DNA of 28,425 nucleotides from Coriobacteriia bacterium. GTDB lineage: Bacteria > Actinomycetota > Coriobacteriia > Anaerosomatales > PALSA-660. The notes under the pieces are model-generated. The model had not been told where the DNA came from and searched no databases. It saw only the letters and a list, made by a program, of their open reading frames with translations. The translations under genes and the position numbers were made by a program. The stretch covers positions 1-28,425 of the forward strand of contig JAUSAU010000040.1 in NCBI GenBank assembly GCA_030652345.1, in the 5' to 3' direction. Position 1 is the first letter of the stretch. Each line of letters opens with the position of its first letter. Positions 1-8,650 of this stretch are shown piece by piece.

Positions 1-2
1 AT

Positions 3-2921
3 GACAACGCCCTGATGCACGCACCCCTTGTGAAGCTTGGAACGAAGCTCGTGGTCGCCGCTCCGTGCGCTCTCTGTACAGCTGCGACTCACGCGGCTGT
101 CGCCGCCATCGATGAAGCCGGCGGCCGGGCGGCACTGAGAAAGCTGTTCGAGGACACGGTCTTGATGGAGTTGGGCGAGGTCACGGACCGACTCGGATTG
201 GAACGGGTTGCGGTCTTGGCCGATCCCCCGGCCGGTACCCAAATCACGCTAACGAGCGCCGACGAGAACAGCGCGGTTGTCTTTGTCTGCGTCAGTGACA
301 CTGACGCGGTTTGCGAGGATGGGTCTTGGAACCTAGCGAGTCAGCTCGGTGAGGCACTCCGAGTGGTGCGTGAGCGGGTCCTGCCCATGCGCGAGCGCGG
401 TAAGGTCACAGACCTCGCCGTGCTAGTCCTCATCCAGCGTCTGAACCGAAACGCTAGGGCGCGAATCCCGGCGATCGATGACGCTCGCGCTGACCTGGAC
501 CAGTGGCTGACGCTCGAGGAATTGGGCGTCGTCGCCGACACGTTCCCGCGCGAGTGGAATCGCTTCAGGTACTTCCTCGAAGATCTGCGAGAGTTCGAGG
601 GTCGATCGGAGGTCATGGTTTGGAGCGTTCTGGACATTCTGGGCCTGTGGCGTGAGAAGGGAGACAGCCTCTACCTCGGGGACGACTATCCTCGAGACCG
701 CACAGCCATTGTCCTGTCTACCGAAAGTAGCGGCTCGCTGAGAAGGCATGTCGGCGGGATCGTCGACAGGCACTCCGTAGCGGGCTACCGAGACGACACT
801 GTGTTTGAGGTCGTGCGCTTCTACCGGACCTTCGACATACCTCTTTACGTCCCGCGGCTTCTTGAGTACCCAGCCATCGTCTTCGAATCGAACGATGATG
901 ACGTGCAGTGGGTCGTGGTACCCGAACCAACCTATGAGCTTCCCATCCCAGTCGAGCCGCAGTTCCTAGAGGCCATCGCCTTCTGGCTATGGCGCCTCCG
1001 GATTCCTTGGCGTGGGACGCTGGTGATCGAGGTGCGGCTAGGTGACGTCGATAATTGGAAGCGACTGCTGGGCGGCGAGCCTGTTGAGGCATCCGGAGAC
1101 GGGGACCTTGTGACCACCAAATGGCTTGAGTCGGACCGCCTGGAGATAACCGTCCTGCCCGCCTTCGCGCAGGCCAGCACTTCGAGCGATGACGCGGAGC
1201 TCGAGCTGATGATGAGGATCCTTGCTGCACTTAAGGATGCGGTCTCGGCCGCAGGCGCGGAGGACATCCATGCTGCGCGCGCAAGGCTTGATAGCTGGCG
1301 GCAAGATAACCGCTGCCGCATGCTCAATACGTCTGATGGCCAGATCGAGCTCGATCCTCGCGGTCTCGAAACGCCCGTCTCGATCGAGCCTTCACTAGAG
1401 GCCCGCATCCTCGACGAGTTGGGCTCGCATGTGGCCGGGTCGGGTGCTCTCGATATGCCGCTGGACTCGCAGGAGCAGATCCGGCATCTGCTGTTCAGCA
1501 TGGTGGACCATCTCTACGAGCGCTTGAGCGCCGAGGTTGCCAAGTTCGACGAACGGCTGATCGAGGCCCTCGTTGTCGAGAGCGAGTCGCAGCTGCGCGA
1601 AACGCGACTCTCAGAACAGAGGTTGGCGCACTCCTACGCGTGCTTCTCGGACGTCGCCGACATCATCAAGAAGAACGCGTCGGAGGTTCCGAGGAGGGCA
1701 AGCGCGGCCATCGCAACCCGATTCCTGATCGAATACGTCGCCGCGGTCCCATCAGCAGGCGGCCGCCGCGCGTCGCGTGCTGACCTGGAGGGTCTGCTCG
1801 CGCTTGCCTCGGTGCTGACCGACTACGCACACGAGGCCGAGCTCGCGAACGTTGGGCTGGGCCCGACATCTGCTCGGATGCTTCCTTCGGGCAGGGTCGG
1901 ACTGTCTCGGCAATGGGATGTCATGGACGCGCAGCGGGTGTACCTCGAGGACATTCTGCGCATTCAAGTGGAGGTCGCGGACGATCCAGCCTCGCCCAGT
2001 GGCCCGTCGCAGGCAGAGGTCGACACCGCCTTGCGAGCCGAATTCGGTTTGGGCAGCGAGACACTCATCGATGTGTTCTCGGTCTTGTCCGACCTTGCAT
2101 CCCCGGGACTAGTCGCGTTCGGCAGGATGAGCCAGGGTGCCATCGTCGGCGAACTGACCGCCAGACTTCATGTCGACGCGTCAACGGTGGCCACGCTGAT
2201 CGATCGGCTGTGTCTCAGCGAACGCGACGACTTCCAGATCCCTCCCCCGGGGCACACAACTGCTGATCTCTGGCCCTGGAGGTTCGGACGCACGTACTCG
2301 TACATCTCGCGCCCATTGGTTCGCCGGTCCACGAGTGAGGGCTCCGAGATCCTCTGGGGGCCGCGGCACGTGTTCAACTCTGGGACCCAGTTGCTCATTC
2401 AGGTGGTTACGGGACGTTTCAAGGGCGAATCAGAGCAAATGAGGCGGCTTCAGGGGCGGGTGAACCACCTAAAGGGCGAGGAGTTCAACGACAGGGTAGC
2501 CTTCTTGATTGGCGGGTTAGAGGGCTTCGTCGTGCACCCCCGGTTTGACGGAACGCGGAACCATCGGATGCCGCAGGAACTCGGTGACATCGATGTGTTG
2601 GCCGCAGATCCGTCTCGCCACAAGCTCTGGGCGATCGAGTGCAAGAGCTTCCCGATGACACGGGTGCCGGCGGAGCTCAAGAATGACTTGGAGGAGTTGC
2701 GGGTCGCCGAGCAGAAGCAGCACGCCCGGGTGTTGTGGCTTCGGGACAACCTGCCAGCGTTGCGTGCGGAACTCGGTCTGGGCGACGACGACTTGGAGGT
2801 AGAGCCGTTGATCGTGATGTCTGCGCTCCAGCTGTCGGCCTACGTTACGAGTCCCAGCCTGTCGGTTGTGCACGTTGATGACGTTCGCACATTTCTGAAG
2901 GTGAACCTCTCTTCGAGCTAG
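3..2921 (+). CDS. Large defence-island protein with C-terminal PD-(D/E)XK nuclease motif (5' partial)
   Basis: The frame is open from base 3 with no upstream stop, so the gene very likely begins before the window; the first ATG is at 15, which would give 968 residues, but no convincing ribosome site precedes it. I do not recognise the N-terminal 750 residues. The C-terminal part (about residues 820-900 from ATG-15) carries a PD-(D/E)XK-type core: GDIDVL with Asp860, then a short strand and AIECK with Glu875 and Lys877, as in NERD/Mrr-like restriction-type nucleases. A likely role is DNA cleavage in defence, inferred from this motif and from the Gabija genes 240 bases downstream on the same strand. 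Base composition is less GC-rich than the genes beyond 7.4 kb, consistent with horizontal transfer. It could instead be an independent defence or plasmid-maintenance gene. Coding is certain; nuclease assignment is probable. Confidence 0.8.
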   Translation, partial: DNALMHAPLVKLGTKLVVAAPCALCTAATHAAVAAIDEAGGRAALRKLFEDTVLMELGEVTDRLGLERVAVLADPPAGTQITLTSADENSAVVFVCVSDTDAVCEDGSWNLASQLGEALRVVRERVLPMRERGKVTDLAVLVLIQRLNRNARARIPAIDDARADLDQWLTLEELGVVADTFPREWNRFRYFLEDLREFEGRSEVMVWSVLDILGLWREKGDSLYLGDDYPRDRTAIVLSTESSGSLRRHVGGIVDRHSVAGYRDDTVFEVVRFYRTFDIPLYVPRLLEYPAIVFESNDDDVQWVVVPEPTYELPIPVEPQFLEAIAFWLWRLRIPWRGTLVIEVRLGDVDNWKRLLGGEPVEASGDGDLVTTKWLESDRLEITVLPAFAQASTSSDDAELELMMRILAALKDAVSAAGAEDIHAARARLDSWRQDNRCRMLNTSDGQIELDPRGLETPVSIEPSLEARILDELGSHVAGSGALDMPLDSQEQIRHLLFSMVDHLYERLSAEVAKFDERLIEALVVESESQLRETRLSEQRLAHSYACFSDVADIIKKNASEVPRRASAAIATRFLIEYVAAVPSAGGRRASRADLEGLLALASVLTDYAHEAELANVGLGPTSARMLPSGRVGLSRQWDVMDAQRVYLEDILRIQVEVADDPASPSGPSQAEVDTALRAEFGLGSETLIDVFSVLSDLASPGLVAFGRMSQGAIVGELTARLHVDASTVATLIDRLCLSERDDFQIPPPGHTTADLWPWRFGRTYSYISRPLVRRSTSEGSEILWGPRHVFNSGTQLLIQVVTGRFKGESEQMRRLQGRVNHLKGEEFNDRVAFLIGGLEGFVVHPRFDGTRNHRMPQELGDIDVLAADPSRHKLWAIECKSFPMTRVPAELKNDLEELRVAEQKQHARVLWLRDNLPALRAELGLGDDDLEVEPLIVMSALQLSAYVTSPSLSVVHVDDVRTFLKVNLSSS

Positions 2922-3160
2922 AGTGGGGGCGCCGCTGTTTGAGGGCCGCTGAATGCAGTAGGCTGGCGGTGCGTGCGGGGCGGACGGGGGGGCGGTAGCC
3001 CGATTGTGGGCTTCGGATTGGGAATCGGGGAAGACATGAGGTCCGAGCGGCGAGCGCGCCTGCGAGCCCAGTCCTGCGATAGCGTCGGGACACACACGCA
3101 CGCGGCCTGTAGCGGAGCCGGACATGCCGTTGGCCATTCACAGAGGAAGGGCGAATCCAG
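2922..3160. other. Intergenic spacer before gajA
   Basis: About 240 bases separate the nuclease-like gene from gajA. I see no convincing sigma-70 promoter, terminator or conserved RNA. The only clear signal is a ribosome-binding site, GAGGAAGG at 3143-3150, ten bases before the gajA ATG. The short open frame at 2973-3164 has no coding character and no ribosome site. The size of the gap allows gajAB to have its own promoter. Confidence 0.5.
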
Positions 3161-5239
3161 ATGAACGTAACGAAGGTCGGCTTGCGAAACTTCAGGCGAC
3201 TCGAGAATGTCACGTTTGGGCTGGAGTGCAGCGACACCGTCTTCGTTGGGCCAAACAACAGCGGCAAGACCTCAGCGACTGACGCCTTCCGACTCTTCCT
3301 CGGTAGGAGGGAATTCAAGATCCACGACTTCTCAGTGTCCCGAATCGTGGAGCTCGATGCCATTGACCCCGCCGGCGACGTCGAGGATTGGAGCTTCCCG
3401 TCAATCGGACTTGATCTCTGGTTCTCTGTTGACCCAGACGTCGAGTACGGAAGGGTCTCTTCCTTGCTGCCCGACGCCTCCGTCACTATTGAGGAGGTTG
3501 GCATCCGACTTGAGTTTGGGGTCAAGGACGGGGATGACTTGATGGCCGCGTATGTGTCCGCCTTTCCCCCTCCAGAAGTGGCGGGCGAGCGGAAGAGTCT
3601 CTCTCACTTCCTCGCGCTTCAAGGGAATCTGAATCGCCACTACGGTCTTCGGTACTACGCGCTACAGAACGACGCAGAAGCAATTAGTTCGCTTCCTCTT
3701 GATCCCGAGGAAGGGAAGCGAGTTCTCGCCGGACTGATTCGTGTCGATTTCGTTGACGCACAGAGGAACTTGGATGACGAAGAGGCTGGGCGCAGCAATC
3801 GGCTGTCGACCGCATTCGAGACGTTCTACCGCAAGAATCTGACGCAGGCAGAGGCCAGCGAAGAGGCTAATCGTGTCATCGATGAGAACAACGAGCGGCT
3901 CAATCAGCATTACAAGCAGCACTTCGCGGGGCTGATGGCGGTACTCGATGGCCTAGGTGTCCCTTCGGTCAATGACCGGAAGATGAGGATAGCCTCGTCA
4001 CTGACCCCAGAAGCGGCGCTTAAGGGCGGGGCTTCACTGCTGTACGTGGACCCCGCCTCCGATCATGAACTTCCTGAGGCGTACAACGGACTTGGATTCA
4101 AGAACCTAATCTACATGGCGATTCAAGTTAGCCACTTTCACCTTCAATGGATGAAGACAGATCAAGGGCGACCGCTGTGCCAGATAGTATTCATCGAGGA
4201 ACCGGAGGCGCATCTTCACCCACAAGTTCAACGGGTGTTCGTCGCCAACATCTGGGACATTGTCAAGAAGGCCTCAATTGAGGCGGGCGAGGCTCAAATG
4301 ACTCCCCAACTTGTCATCACAACACACTCGTCGCACATCCTCGACACGGTCGACTTCGAACAGGTTCGGTACTTCAAGCGTTGCGGCTTGGGCAACGAAG
4401 ACGAAACCAAAGGTTGTGTCCACAACGGGTCAAAGGTCCTGAGCCTGCGGGACTTCCGGCCGACCGGGGTCTCTGCAGCCGGAGAGGCGGAGGAAGAGGC
4501 GGTGACACTGCGCTTCCTGAGCCAGTACATGAAGCTGACCCACTGCGATTTGTTCTTCGCTGACGCTGCCATATTGGTAGAGGGGACGGCCGAGAAGCTC
4601 CTTCTGTCGGCCATGATTGGCAAGTGCGCCACGGGACTCGAAACCAAGTTTCTCACCATCCTTGAAGTCGGGGGCGCCTACGCTCACCGGTTCGCGAGCC
4701 TCCTCGAGTTCCTCGGAATCCCATACCTCATCATCACGGATCTGGATTCGGTCGATGTGAATGACCGTCGCAAGACGTGTCGCGCGGATGCACCGGGGGC
4801 TATCACATCGAACGCATCCCTCGTCTTCTTCCTTGGCAAGAGGGCGGTGGACGAACTGACTGGGCTGGCTGGGGATGCCCAGGTTGTTGATGGCGGGAAG
4901 GGCTGCATCGCGTTCCAGTGCCCCACATTCGTTGGCGGCCATGGCGAGAACGTGACGATGCATGGGCGCACGTTCGAGGAGACGTTCGTATACCAGAACT
5001 TGCAGCTGTTCAGGGATGGGACGATTCGATTTGGCAAAGGCATTCCAGAGAATGCTGACGCTGAAGGCGAGTATCAGGCGGTCTATGAAGGGGTGAAGTC
5101 GTCGTCATTCAAGAAGACGGAGTTCGCTCTTGACGTTGCATCTTCGTCTGCCGATTGGGCGACGCCCCTGTACATCGAGTCGGGCCTGAAGTGGCTGGGA
5201 TATCAAACGGCACTGGTTGTCGAGGAAGACGTGAACTGA
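3161..5239 (+). CDS. gajA: GajA: OLD-family ATPase/TOPRIM nuclease of a Gabija anti-phage system
   Basis: The 692-residue protein has the class 2 OLD (overcoming lysogenization defect) layout. An SMC/ABC-type ATPase comes first: Walker A GPNNSGKT at residues 30-37, a signature-like NGLGFKNLIYMA before residue 335, and Walker B VFIEEPEAHLHP with Glu346/Glu347. A TOPRIM nuclease domain follows: VEGTAEK with Glu474 and TDLDS with Asp527/Asp529, the metal-binding triad. In Gabija, GajA forms an oligomer that nicks DNA, is inhibited by nucleotides, and works with the GajB helicase. The pairing here with a UvrD-like helicase overlapping by one base is the Gabija arrangement. The start is supported by GAGGAAGG ten bases upstream. 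It is longer than the roughly 580-residue characterised GajA, the excess lying mainly between Walker A and Walker B and in the TOPRIM part. Catalytic residues look intact, so it is probably active. Confidence 0.92.
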   Translation: MNVTKVGLRNFRRLENVTFGLECSDTVFVGPNNSGKTSATDAFRLFLGRREFKIHDFSVSRIVELDAIDPAGDVEDWSFPSIGLDLWFSVDPDVEYGRVSSLLPDASVTIEEVGIRLEFGVKDGDDLMAAYVSAFPPPEVAGERKSLSHFLALQGNLNRHYGLRYYALQNDAEAISSLPLDPEEGKRVLAGLIRVDFVDAQRNLDDEEAGRSNRLSTAFETFYRKNLTQAEASEEANRVIDENNERLNQHYKQHFAGLMAVLDGLGVPSVNDRKMRIASSLTPEAALKGGASLLYVDPASDHELPEAYNGLGFKNLIYMAIQVSHFHLQWMKTDQGRPLCQIVFIEEPEAHLHPQVQRVFVANIWDIVKKASIEAGEAQMTPQLVITTHSSHILDTVDFEQVRYFKRCGLGNEDETKGCVHNGSKVLSLRDFRPTGVSAAGEAEEEAVTLRFLSQYMKLTHCDLFFADAAILVEGTAEKLLLSAMIGKCATGLETKFLTILEVGGAYAHRFASLLEFLGIPYLIITDLDSVDVNDRRKTCRADAPGAITSNASLVFFLGKRAVDELTGLAGDAQVVDGGKGCIAFQCPTFVGGHGENVTMHGRTFEETFVYQNLQLFRDGTIRFGKGIPENADAEGEYQAVYEGVKSSSFKKTEFALDVASSSADWATPLYIESGLKWLGYQTALVVEEDVN

Positions 5240-7089
5240 TGGGCATTGGACGGCCTCGTCTCCAAGAGACTCAGGCAGACATCGAAATTCGAGAGTGCCT
5301 CGACGCACAGAGGAGCTTCTCGGTGATCGCCGGCGCGGGATCGGGGAAGACCACCTCTTTGGTGACCGCTCTCAAATACCTTCGAAGGACTGCAGGCGGC
5401 CACCTGAGACGTGACGGCAAGAAGATCGTCTGTATCACGTACACGAACCGCGCCGTTGGAGTCATCTCTGGTCGTCTGGATTGGGACGACATCTTCGTCG
5501 TCTCAACGTTGCACACGTTCTTGTGGAGCGAAGTGAAACGGTTCACGCCGGACATCCGACGAGCGTTACGCGAGAAGGTCATTCCGTCGCGCATCGAGAA
5601 ACAGCAGGCGAAGGACAATGGTGGCAGCAGCAAGACGGCGGTAGCCGCAAGGGATAAGGCGGCAGCTTTGGCAGCGAGCCTGGCGAACCTTGATGCGATT
5701 CTGCAGTTTGAATATGCCAATGCCAACTTCAGTGATTATGACTTGGGTCAGTTAGGCCACGACGACGTCATCTCTGTTGCCGCCTACTTGATCTCGACAT
5801 CTGAGCCCCTGCGCCGAATCATCGGGCAGAAGTACCCCTACGTGTTCGTGGACGAGGCCCAGGACACGTTTCCAGACGTGGTCGCCGCTCTGAACGGATT
5901 GTGCGACACGAACGGTCTGCCTCTCGTCGGTTACTTCGGTGACCCGATGCAGCAGATATTCGAGGACCGAGCCGGCGATTTCACGGGGCCAGCTGACTCA
6001 GCGTCGATTACCAAGAAGGAGAACTATCGGTGCTCTCCGGAGGTGATCACACTGCTGAATGCTTTTCGCACTGATGTGCAGCAGGTCCCCGCTGGCGAGA
6101 ACGCTGACGTGCAGGGCAGCGTACTTGTCACCCTTGTCGCCGCAGAGACGCCAGTTGGACCGCGCAACAAGTACACGGATGAGCAGATTGACAGGGCATG
6201 CGCGCGATTCGATGAGGCGATTGCGTCGTGGGGCTGGGACGATCATCACAACGTGAAGCGTCTGTTCCTCGTTAGGCGGATGATCGCAAGAAGACTCGGG
6301 TTTCCCGAACTGCACGAGCTGTTCACTGGCACATACGCTTCCACGAAGGCCCAAGAAGAGTACGAAGAGGGCAGCCACTTCCTGCTCAAACCCTTCGTGG
6401 ACTTCCTGTGCCCCCTCATGACGGCTGAGAAATCCGGGAATGCCAGGTCGGCATTCGCAATTCTTCGAACGAACAGTCCGGCTTTTGATCCCAAGGGCGT
6501 GAATGCGCGCAAGACACTTCAAGAGATGAACGAGAGCGCTAGGGCCCTGACCCAGGAGCTTGCCGCCATGTGGGGGAAGAGCACCATTAGGCAGATCCTC
6601 GGGTACTGCGAGGCAACCGACCTTTGCACGATATTGCCTCGGCTTCGCGAGCACTTGAACCGCGATCCACGGGACGAAGCGTACGACGCCGACGCTCATG
6701 CGAGTGAGAAGGCCGATTGGCTGGCGGATGCCTTCATGGATATGCCTACAACCGAGACCGAGGCTTTCGCTGCGTTCGTCAGCGAGAACACACCCTACAG
6801 CACGCAGCACGGCGTGAAGGGCGAGGAGTATGAGGATGTTCTCGTCGTCTTTGACGATACCGAAGCGGCGTGGCATCAATACAGCTTCGGCAAGACGCTG
6901 ACTCCGGGCACGCACGGCCAGCCCACGGAAGGGCAGCAGGTCAGGAGCCGGAAGCTCGCGTATGTGTGCTTCTCGAGAGCCGAGAAGAATCTGCGGATCC
7001 TGTTGTTTACGCCCAACCCTGTCGCGGCAAAGCAGGAGCTTGTCTCGGTTGGGCTGTTCGAGGAGTCCCAGGTGACTATTGCTGGCTGA
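5239..7089 (+). CDS. gajB: GajB: UvrD/Rep-like superfamily 1 helicase of a Gabija system
   Basis: This 616-residue SF1 helicase has Walker A GAGSGKTT at residues 32-39, motif II DEAQD at 205-209, motif III GDPMQQIF, a QNYR-equivalent KENYRCSPEV, motif V TQHGVKGEEYEDV and a motif VI-like YVCFSRAEKN. In Gabija the helicase senses or unwinds DNA ends and activates GajA cleavage. The start was placed at the ATG at 5239, whose A is the last base of the gajA stop (TGATG), implying translational coupling; an in-frame ATG at 5155 lies deep in gajA and is rejected. The protein is larger than the roughly 490-residue characterised GajB; the extra sequence is mostly in the 2A/2B region. It is the last gene before the tRNA-derived attachment site. 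The family assignment is firm and the Gabija assignment rests on the pair. Confidence 0.9.
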   Translation: MGIGRPRLQETQADIEIRECLDAQRSFSVIAGAGSGKTTSLVTALKYLRRTAGGHLRRDGKKIVCITYTNRAVGVISGRLDWDDIFVVSTLHTFLWSEVKRFTPDIRRALREKVIPSRIEKQQAKDNGGSSKTAVAARDKAAALAASLANLDAILQFEYANANFSDYDLGQLGHDDVISVAAYLISTSEPLRRIIGQKYPYVFVDEAQDTFPDVVAALNGLCDTNGLPLVGYFGDPMQQIFEDRAGDFTGPADSASITKKENYRCSPEVITLLNAFRTDVQQVPAGENADVQGSVLVTLVAAETPVGPRNKYTDEQIDRACARFDEAIASWGWDDHHNVKRLFLVRRMIARRLGFPELHELFTGTYASTKAQEEYEEGSHFLLKPFVDFLCPLMTAEKSGNARSAFAILRTNSPAFDPKGVNARKTLQEMNESARALTQELAAMWGKSTIRQILGYCEATDLCTILPRLREHLNRDPRDEAYDADAHASEKADWLADAFMDMPTTETEAFAAFVSENTPYSTQHGVKGEEYEDVLVVFDDTEAAWHQYSFGKTLTPGTHGQPTEGQQVRSRKLAYVCFSRAEKNLRILLFTPNPVAAKQELVSVGLFEESQVTIAG

Positions 7090-7125
7090 ATCCCTGCTCG
7101 AAGCTCATGTTATCAGGGTGACGCA

Positions 7126-7147
7126 TGTAGCAACGTGTGTAGCAACG
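7126..7147. repeat. Tandem direct repeat TGTAGCAACG x2 near the attachment site
   Basis: Two perfect copies of TGTAGCAACG lie at 7126-7135 and 7138-7147, a 12-base period, 37 bases after the gajB stop and about 105 bases before the tRNA core. Short direct repeats beside an attachment core are typical of arm-type binding sites for tyrosine integrases or excisionases, so that is the suggested role; this is inference. The second copy also starts an imperfect hairpin (7139-7173, GTAGC...CGCG / CGCG...GCTAC) that could act as a weak transcription end for gajB, though it has no T-run. Confidence 0.35.
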
Positions 7148-7251
7148 CGTTTCATTTCGCGGAGGTTCGCTACCGTCCGCTGATGTCGCCGCAGGCCTCT
7201 CACCTGCGAGAACCGGACTTTGGCGGTCACCTACGGACACGCTGACGTACC

Positions 7252-7296
7252 TTTACACGGAAGAGGTCGGGGGTTCGAATCCCTCATCGCCCACCA
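7252..7296 (+). other. Attachment site: 3' fragment of a tRNA-Val (UAC) gene
   Basis: The sequence from the anticodon loop (TTACAC, anticodon TAC), through the 3' anticodon strand GGAAG, variable loop AGGTC, T-arm GGGGG-TTCGAAT-CCCTC and acceptor ATCGCCC to discriminator A plus CCA, reads as the 3' 44-45 bases of a tRNA-Val. The expected 5' acceptor GGGCGAT, D-arm and 5' anticodon strand are absent upstream, so it cannot fold as a tRNA. This is the crossover core or duplicate expected of attR-type junctions for elements integrating in tRNA genes. The tRNA's rho-independent terminator follows at 7309, showing that the chromosomal side is to the right. Confidence 0.8.
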
Positions 7297-7308
7297 TGTG
7301 TTCAATAG

Positions 7309-7351
7309 CGCCCCTCCATCGTCCGTCTCGAGGACACTGAAGGGGCGTTTT
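7309..7351 (+). terminator. Rho-independent terminator (original tRNA-Val terminator)
   Basis: CGCCCCT at 7309-7315 pairs with AGGGGCG at 7341-7347, with an inner GTCC/GGAC helix, and is followed directly by TTTT. It sits 12 bases after the tRNA CCA end, as expected for the terminator of the tRNA gene before integration; it may now end transcripts leaving gajAB. Confidence 0.8.
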
Positions 7352-7410
7352 CACTGGTAGGACACCGTGTTGCCGTCGCGCGCCATGACGTGGGACCGCT
7401 CGATCCTTCG

Positions 7411-8166
7411 TCAGCCCTCGTGACGGACCTCGTAGACCAGTATGACGTTCATGCCCAGGATCGTTCGAGATTGCTCGATGAGGGCAAGCCGTCCGGAGGA
7501 CACGAACGACGCATGAACGTGTGCGGCGAGCCGACGGAAGTCAAAACCCAGGTGAGGTCCGTAGCCTTTGGTGCTCGGCTGTCTGAAGCTCTCGATCTCG
7601 GAGCCGGTCAAGACGGCCCTTGTATATGCCCATCGACCGCTGCGTGCGAGGAAGTCGCCGTAGGGATTGCGCCGCATCGCATAGCGACCCCAGAGTTTGA
7701 GCAGTCCAGGAAGACCAGTCTCGTTGGGAACGGCCACCACCAGTACTCCGCCCGGCATTGCCGCCTCGACGAGGTGCTGGAACGCCATCTTGTAGTCTGC
7801 TACGTGCTCCAAGGTTTCAAAACACGTGACCAACCCGAACGAGCCGGTGTTCAAATCCTGCGGGGGCGGGGCATTCATGTCGCGGTACTCGAATGACGCG
7901 GTATCGATGCGCCGGGCTGCTGCGATCTCCAGGAGTTCGCGTGAATGATCGTAGCCGACCACCCGGCGCACGCTGAGGCCCCCGGCGCTCAATACCGTGT
8001 CGATGATGAATCCGTTCGAGCAGCCGAAGTCAGCCCACGACTCGCCGGGCCCGGAGCCAAAGCGGCGCAGCGTGGCGATGATCGTGTTGAGACGCGAACG
8101 GTGGATGAATCCGCCGAGGGAGGATTTGCGGTAGGACTTCTCGTGTTCATACGCAGCTCCGAGCAT
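7411..8166 (-). CDS. Class I SAM-dependent methyltransferase
   Basis: The 251-residue protein has the Rossmann methyltransferase fold signatures: motif I DFGCSNG at residues 46-52, an acidic GYDHS (Asp73) at the end of strand 2 that should bind the ribose of S-adenosylmethionine, and the post-motif FGLVTCFETLEHV typical of the Methyltransf_11/23 (UbiE/BioC-like) group. The acceptor substrate cannot be read; LEHV plus a long C-terminal half fits small-molecule, lipid or sugar methylation. The start at 8166 is supported by GGAG five bases upstream on the minus strand. It is the first chromosomal gene beyond the island and has no operon partner; a 16-bp palindrome (8201-8216) lies 35 bases upstream. 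Confidence 0.85.
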   Translation of the reverse strand: MLGAAYEHEKSYRKSSLGGFIHRSRLNTIIATLRRFGSGPGESWADFGCSNGFIIDTVLSAGGLSVRRVVGYDHSRELLEIAAARRIDTASFEYRDMNAPPPQDLNTGSFGLVTCFETLEHVADYKMAFQHLVEAAMPGGVLVVAVPNETGLPGLLKLWGRYAMRRNPYGDFLARSGRWAYTRAVLTGSEIESFRQPSTKGYGPHLGFDFRRLAAHVHASFVSSGRLALIEQSRTILGMNVILVYEVRHEG

Positions 8167-8200
8167 CTGGGCTCCATTCCGAGATCAGCAGATCCTTTGG

Positions 8201-8216
8201 GCCTAGCGCGCTAGGC
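8201..8216. repeat. Perfect 16-bp palindrome upstream of the methyltransferase
   Basis: GCCTAGCGCGCTAGGC is a perfect inverted repeat with no spacer, 35 bases before the methyltransferase start. Its position fits an operator for a dimeric regulator or a hairpin in the leader. I do not match it to a known consensus. Confidence 0.45.
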
Positions 8217-8434
8217 ATGCGCGGCGCTCATACGCCGACAGGATTGTAGCGCGCGCGGCGACCGCTCGATGCAGTGGTTGAAGTGCAACGTCGATGCACG
8301 CGCCGCATGTCAGCCGGTATGACCCTGCACATCGCCACGTGCCGGTAGTCACGCGGACCGGATAGCAGCCACGGACTGCGACGGCCATCGCGTGGCGCCC
8401 CGCTAACGTATTGCTCTTTCGTATCGCCACTACT

Positions 8435-8650
8435 ATGGCCCACCACGCAAACACATCCCGCCACCTGCGGAAACGCGGGGAGGCGGGCTTCTCGTTCCGG
8501 TGACCGGACGATCGGTCTCGACGCCTCCATGTTTCCGTTCGTCGCCAGACGGGGAACGACGAGTCCGCGCGACGGATCGCGCAGTTCATGCACTACGTCG
8601 CGAAGAAGGGGTGGATCAGGCTCAAAGAGGTGAAGGCGGCCTCGGGCTGA
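8435..8650 (+). pseudogene. Possible gene remnant in the 8.17-8.67 kb gap
   Basis: The 509-base interval 8167-8675 has no convincing intact gene. On the plus strand, one frame from an ATG at 8435 reads through a stop at 8501 and ends at 8648-8650 with a 30-residue tail (RIAQFMHYVAKKGWIRLKEV and neighbours) whose composition looks like a folded helix-turn-helix-type segment rather than random high-GC translation. The in-frame stop and absence of a good ribosome site suggest a decayed small gene. I cannot name its family. The two long minus-strand frames here are Arg/Cys/Trp-rich and look non-coding. Confidence 0.25.

Larger units (their letters stand above)
3..7296. mobile_element. Right-hand end of a tRNA-Val-integrated genomic island (left end outside window)
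   Basis: The segment left of 7296 is visibly less GC-rich than what follows, carries defence genes, and ends in a tRNA 3' fragment lacking the 5' half. Integrases that target the 3' half of tRNA genes rebuild an intact tRNA at one end and leave such a fragment at the other. By that logic the intact tRNA-Val and the integrase are to the left of the window. No integrase, transposase or replication gene is visible in the 7.3 kb shown. The right boundary is well supported; the nature of the element (integrative element, prophage remnant or satellite) is unknown. Confidence 0.6.

Noticed and set aside
5155..5238. Upstream in-frame ATG start for gajB at 5155
   Set aside because: The extra 28 residues are encoded within the conserved end of gajA and are not helicase-like; ATG 5239 overlaps the gajA stop as expected for coupling.
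7252..7296. Functional tRNA-Val
   Set aside because: No 5' acceptor, D-arm or 5' anticodon strand upstream, so no cloverleaf can form; it is an attachment-site fragment.
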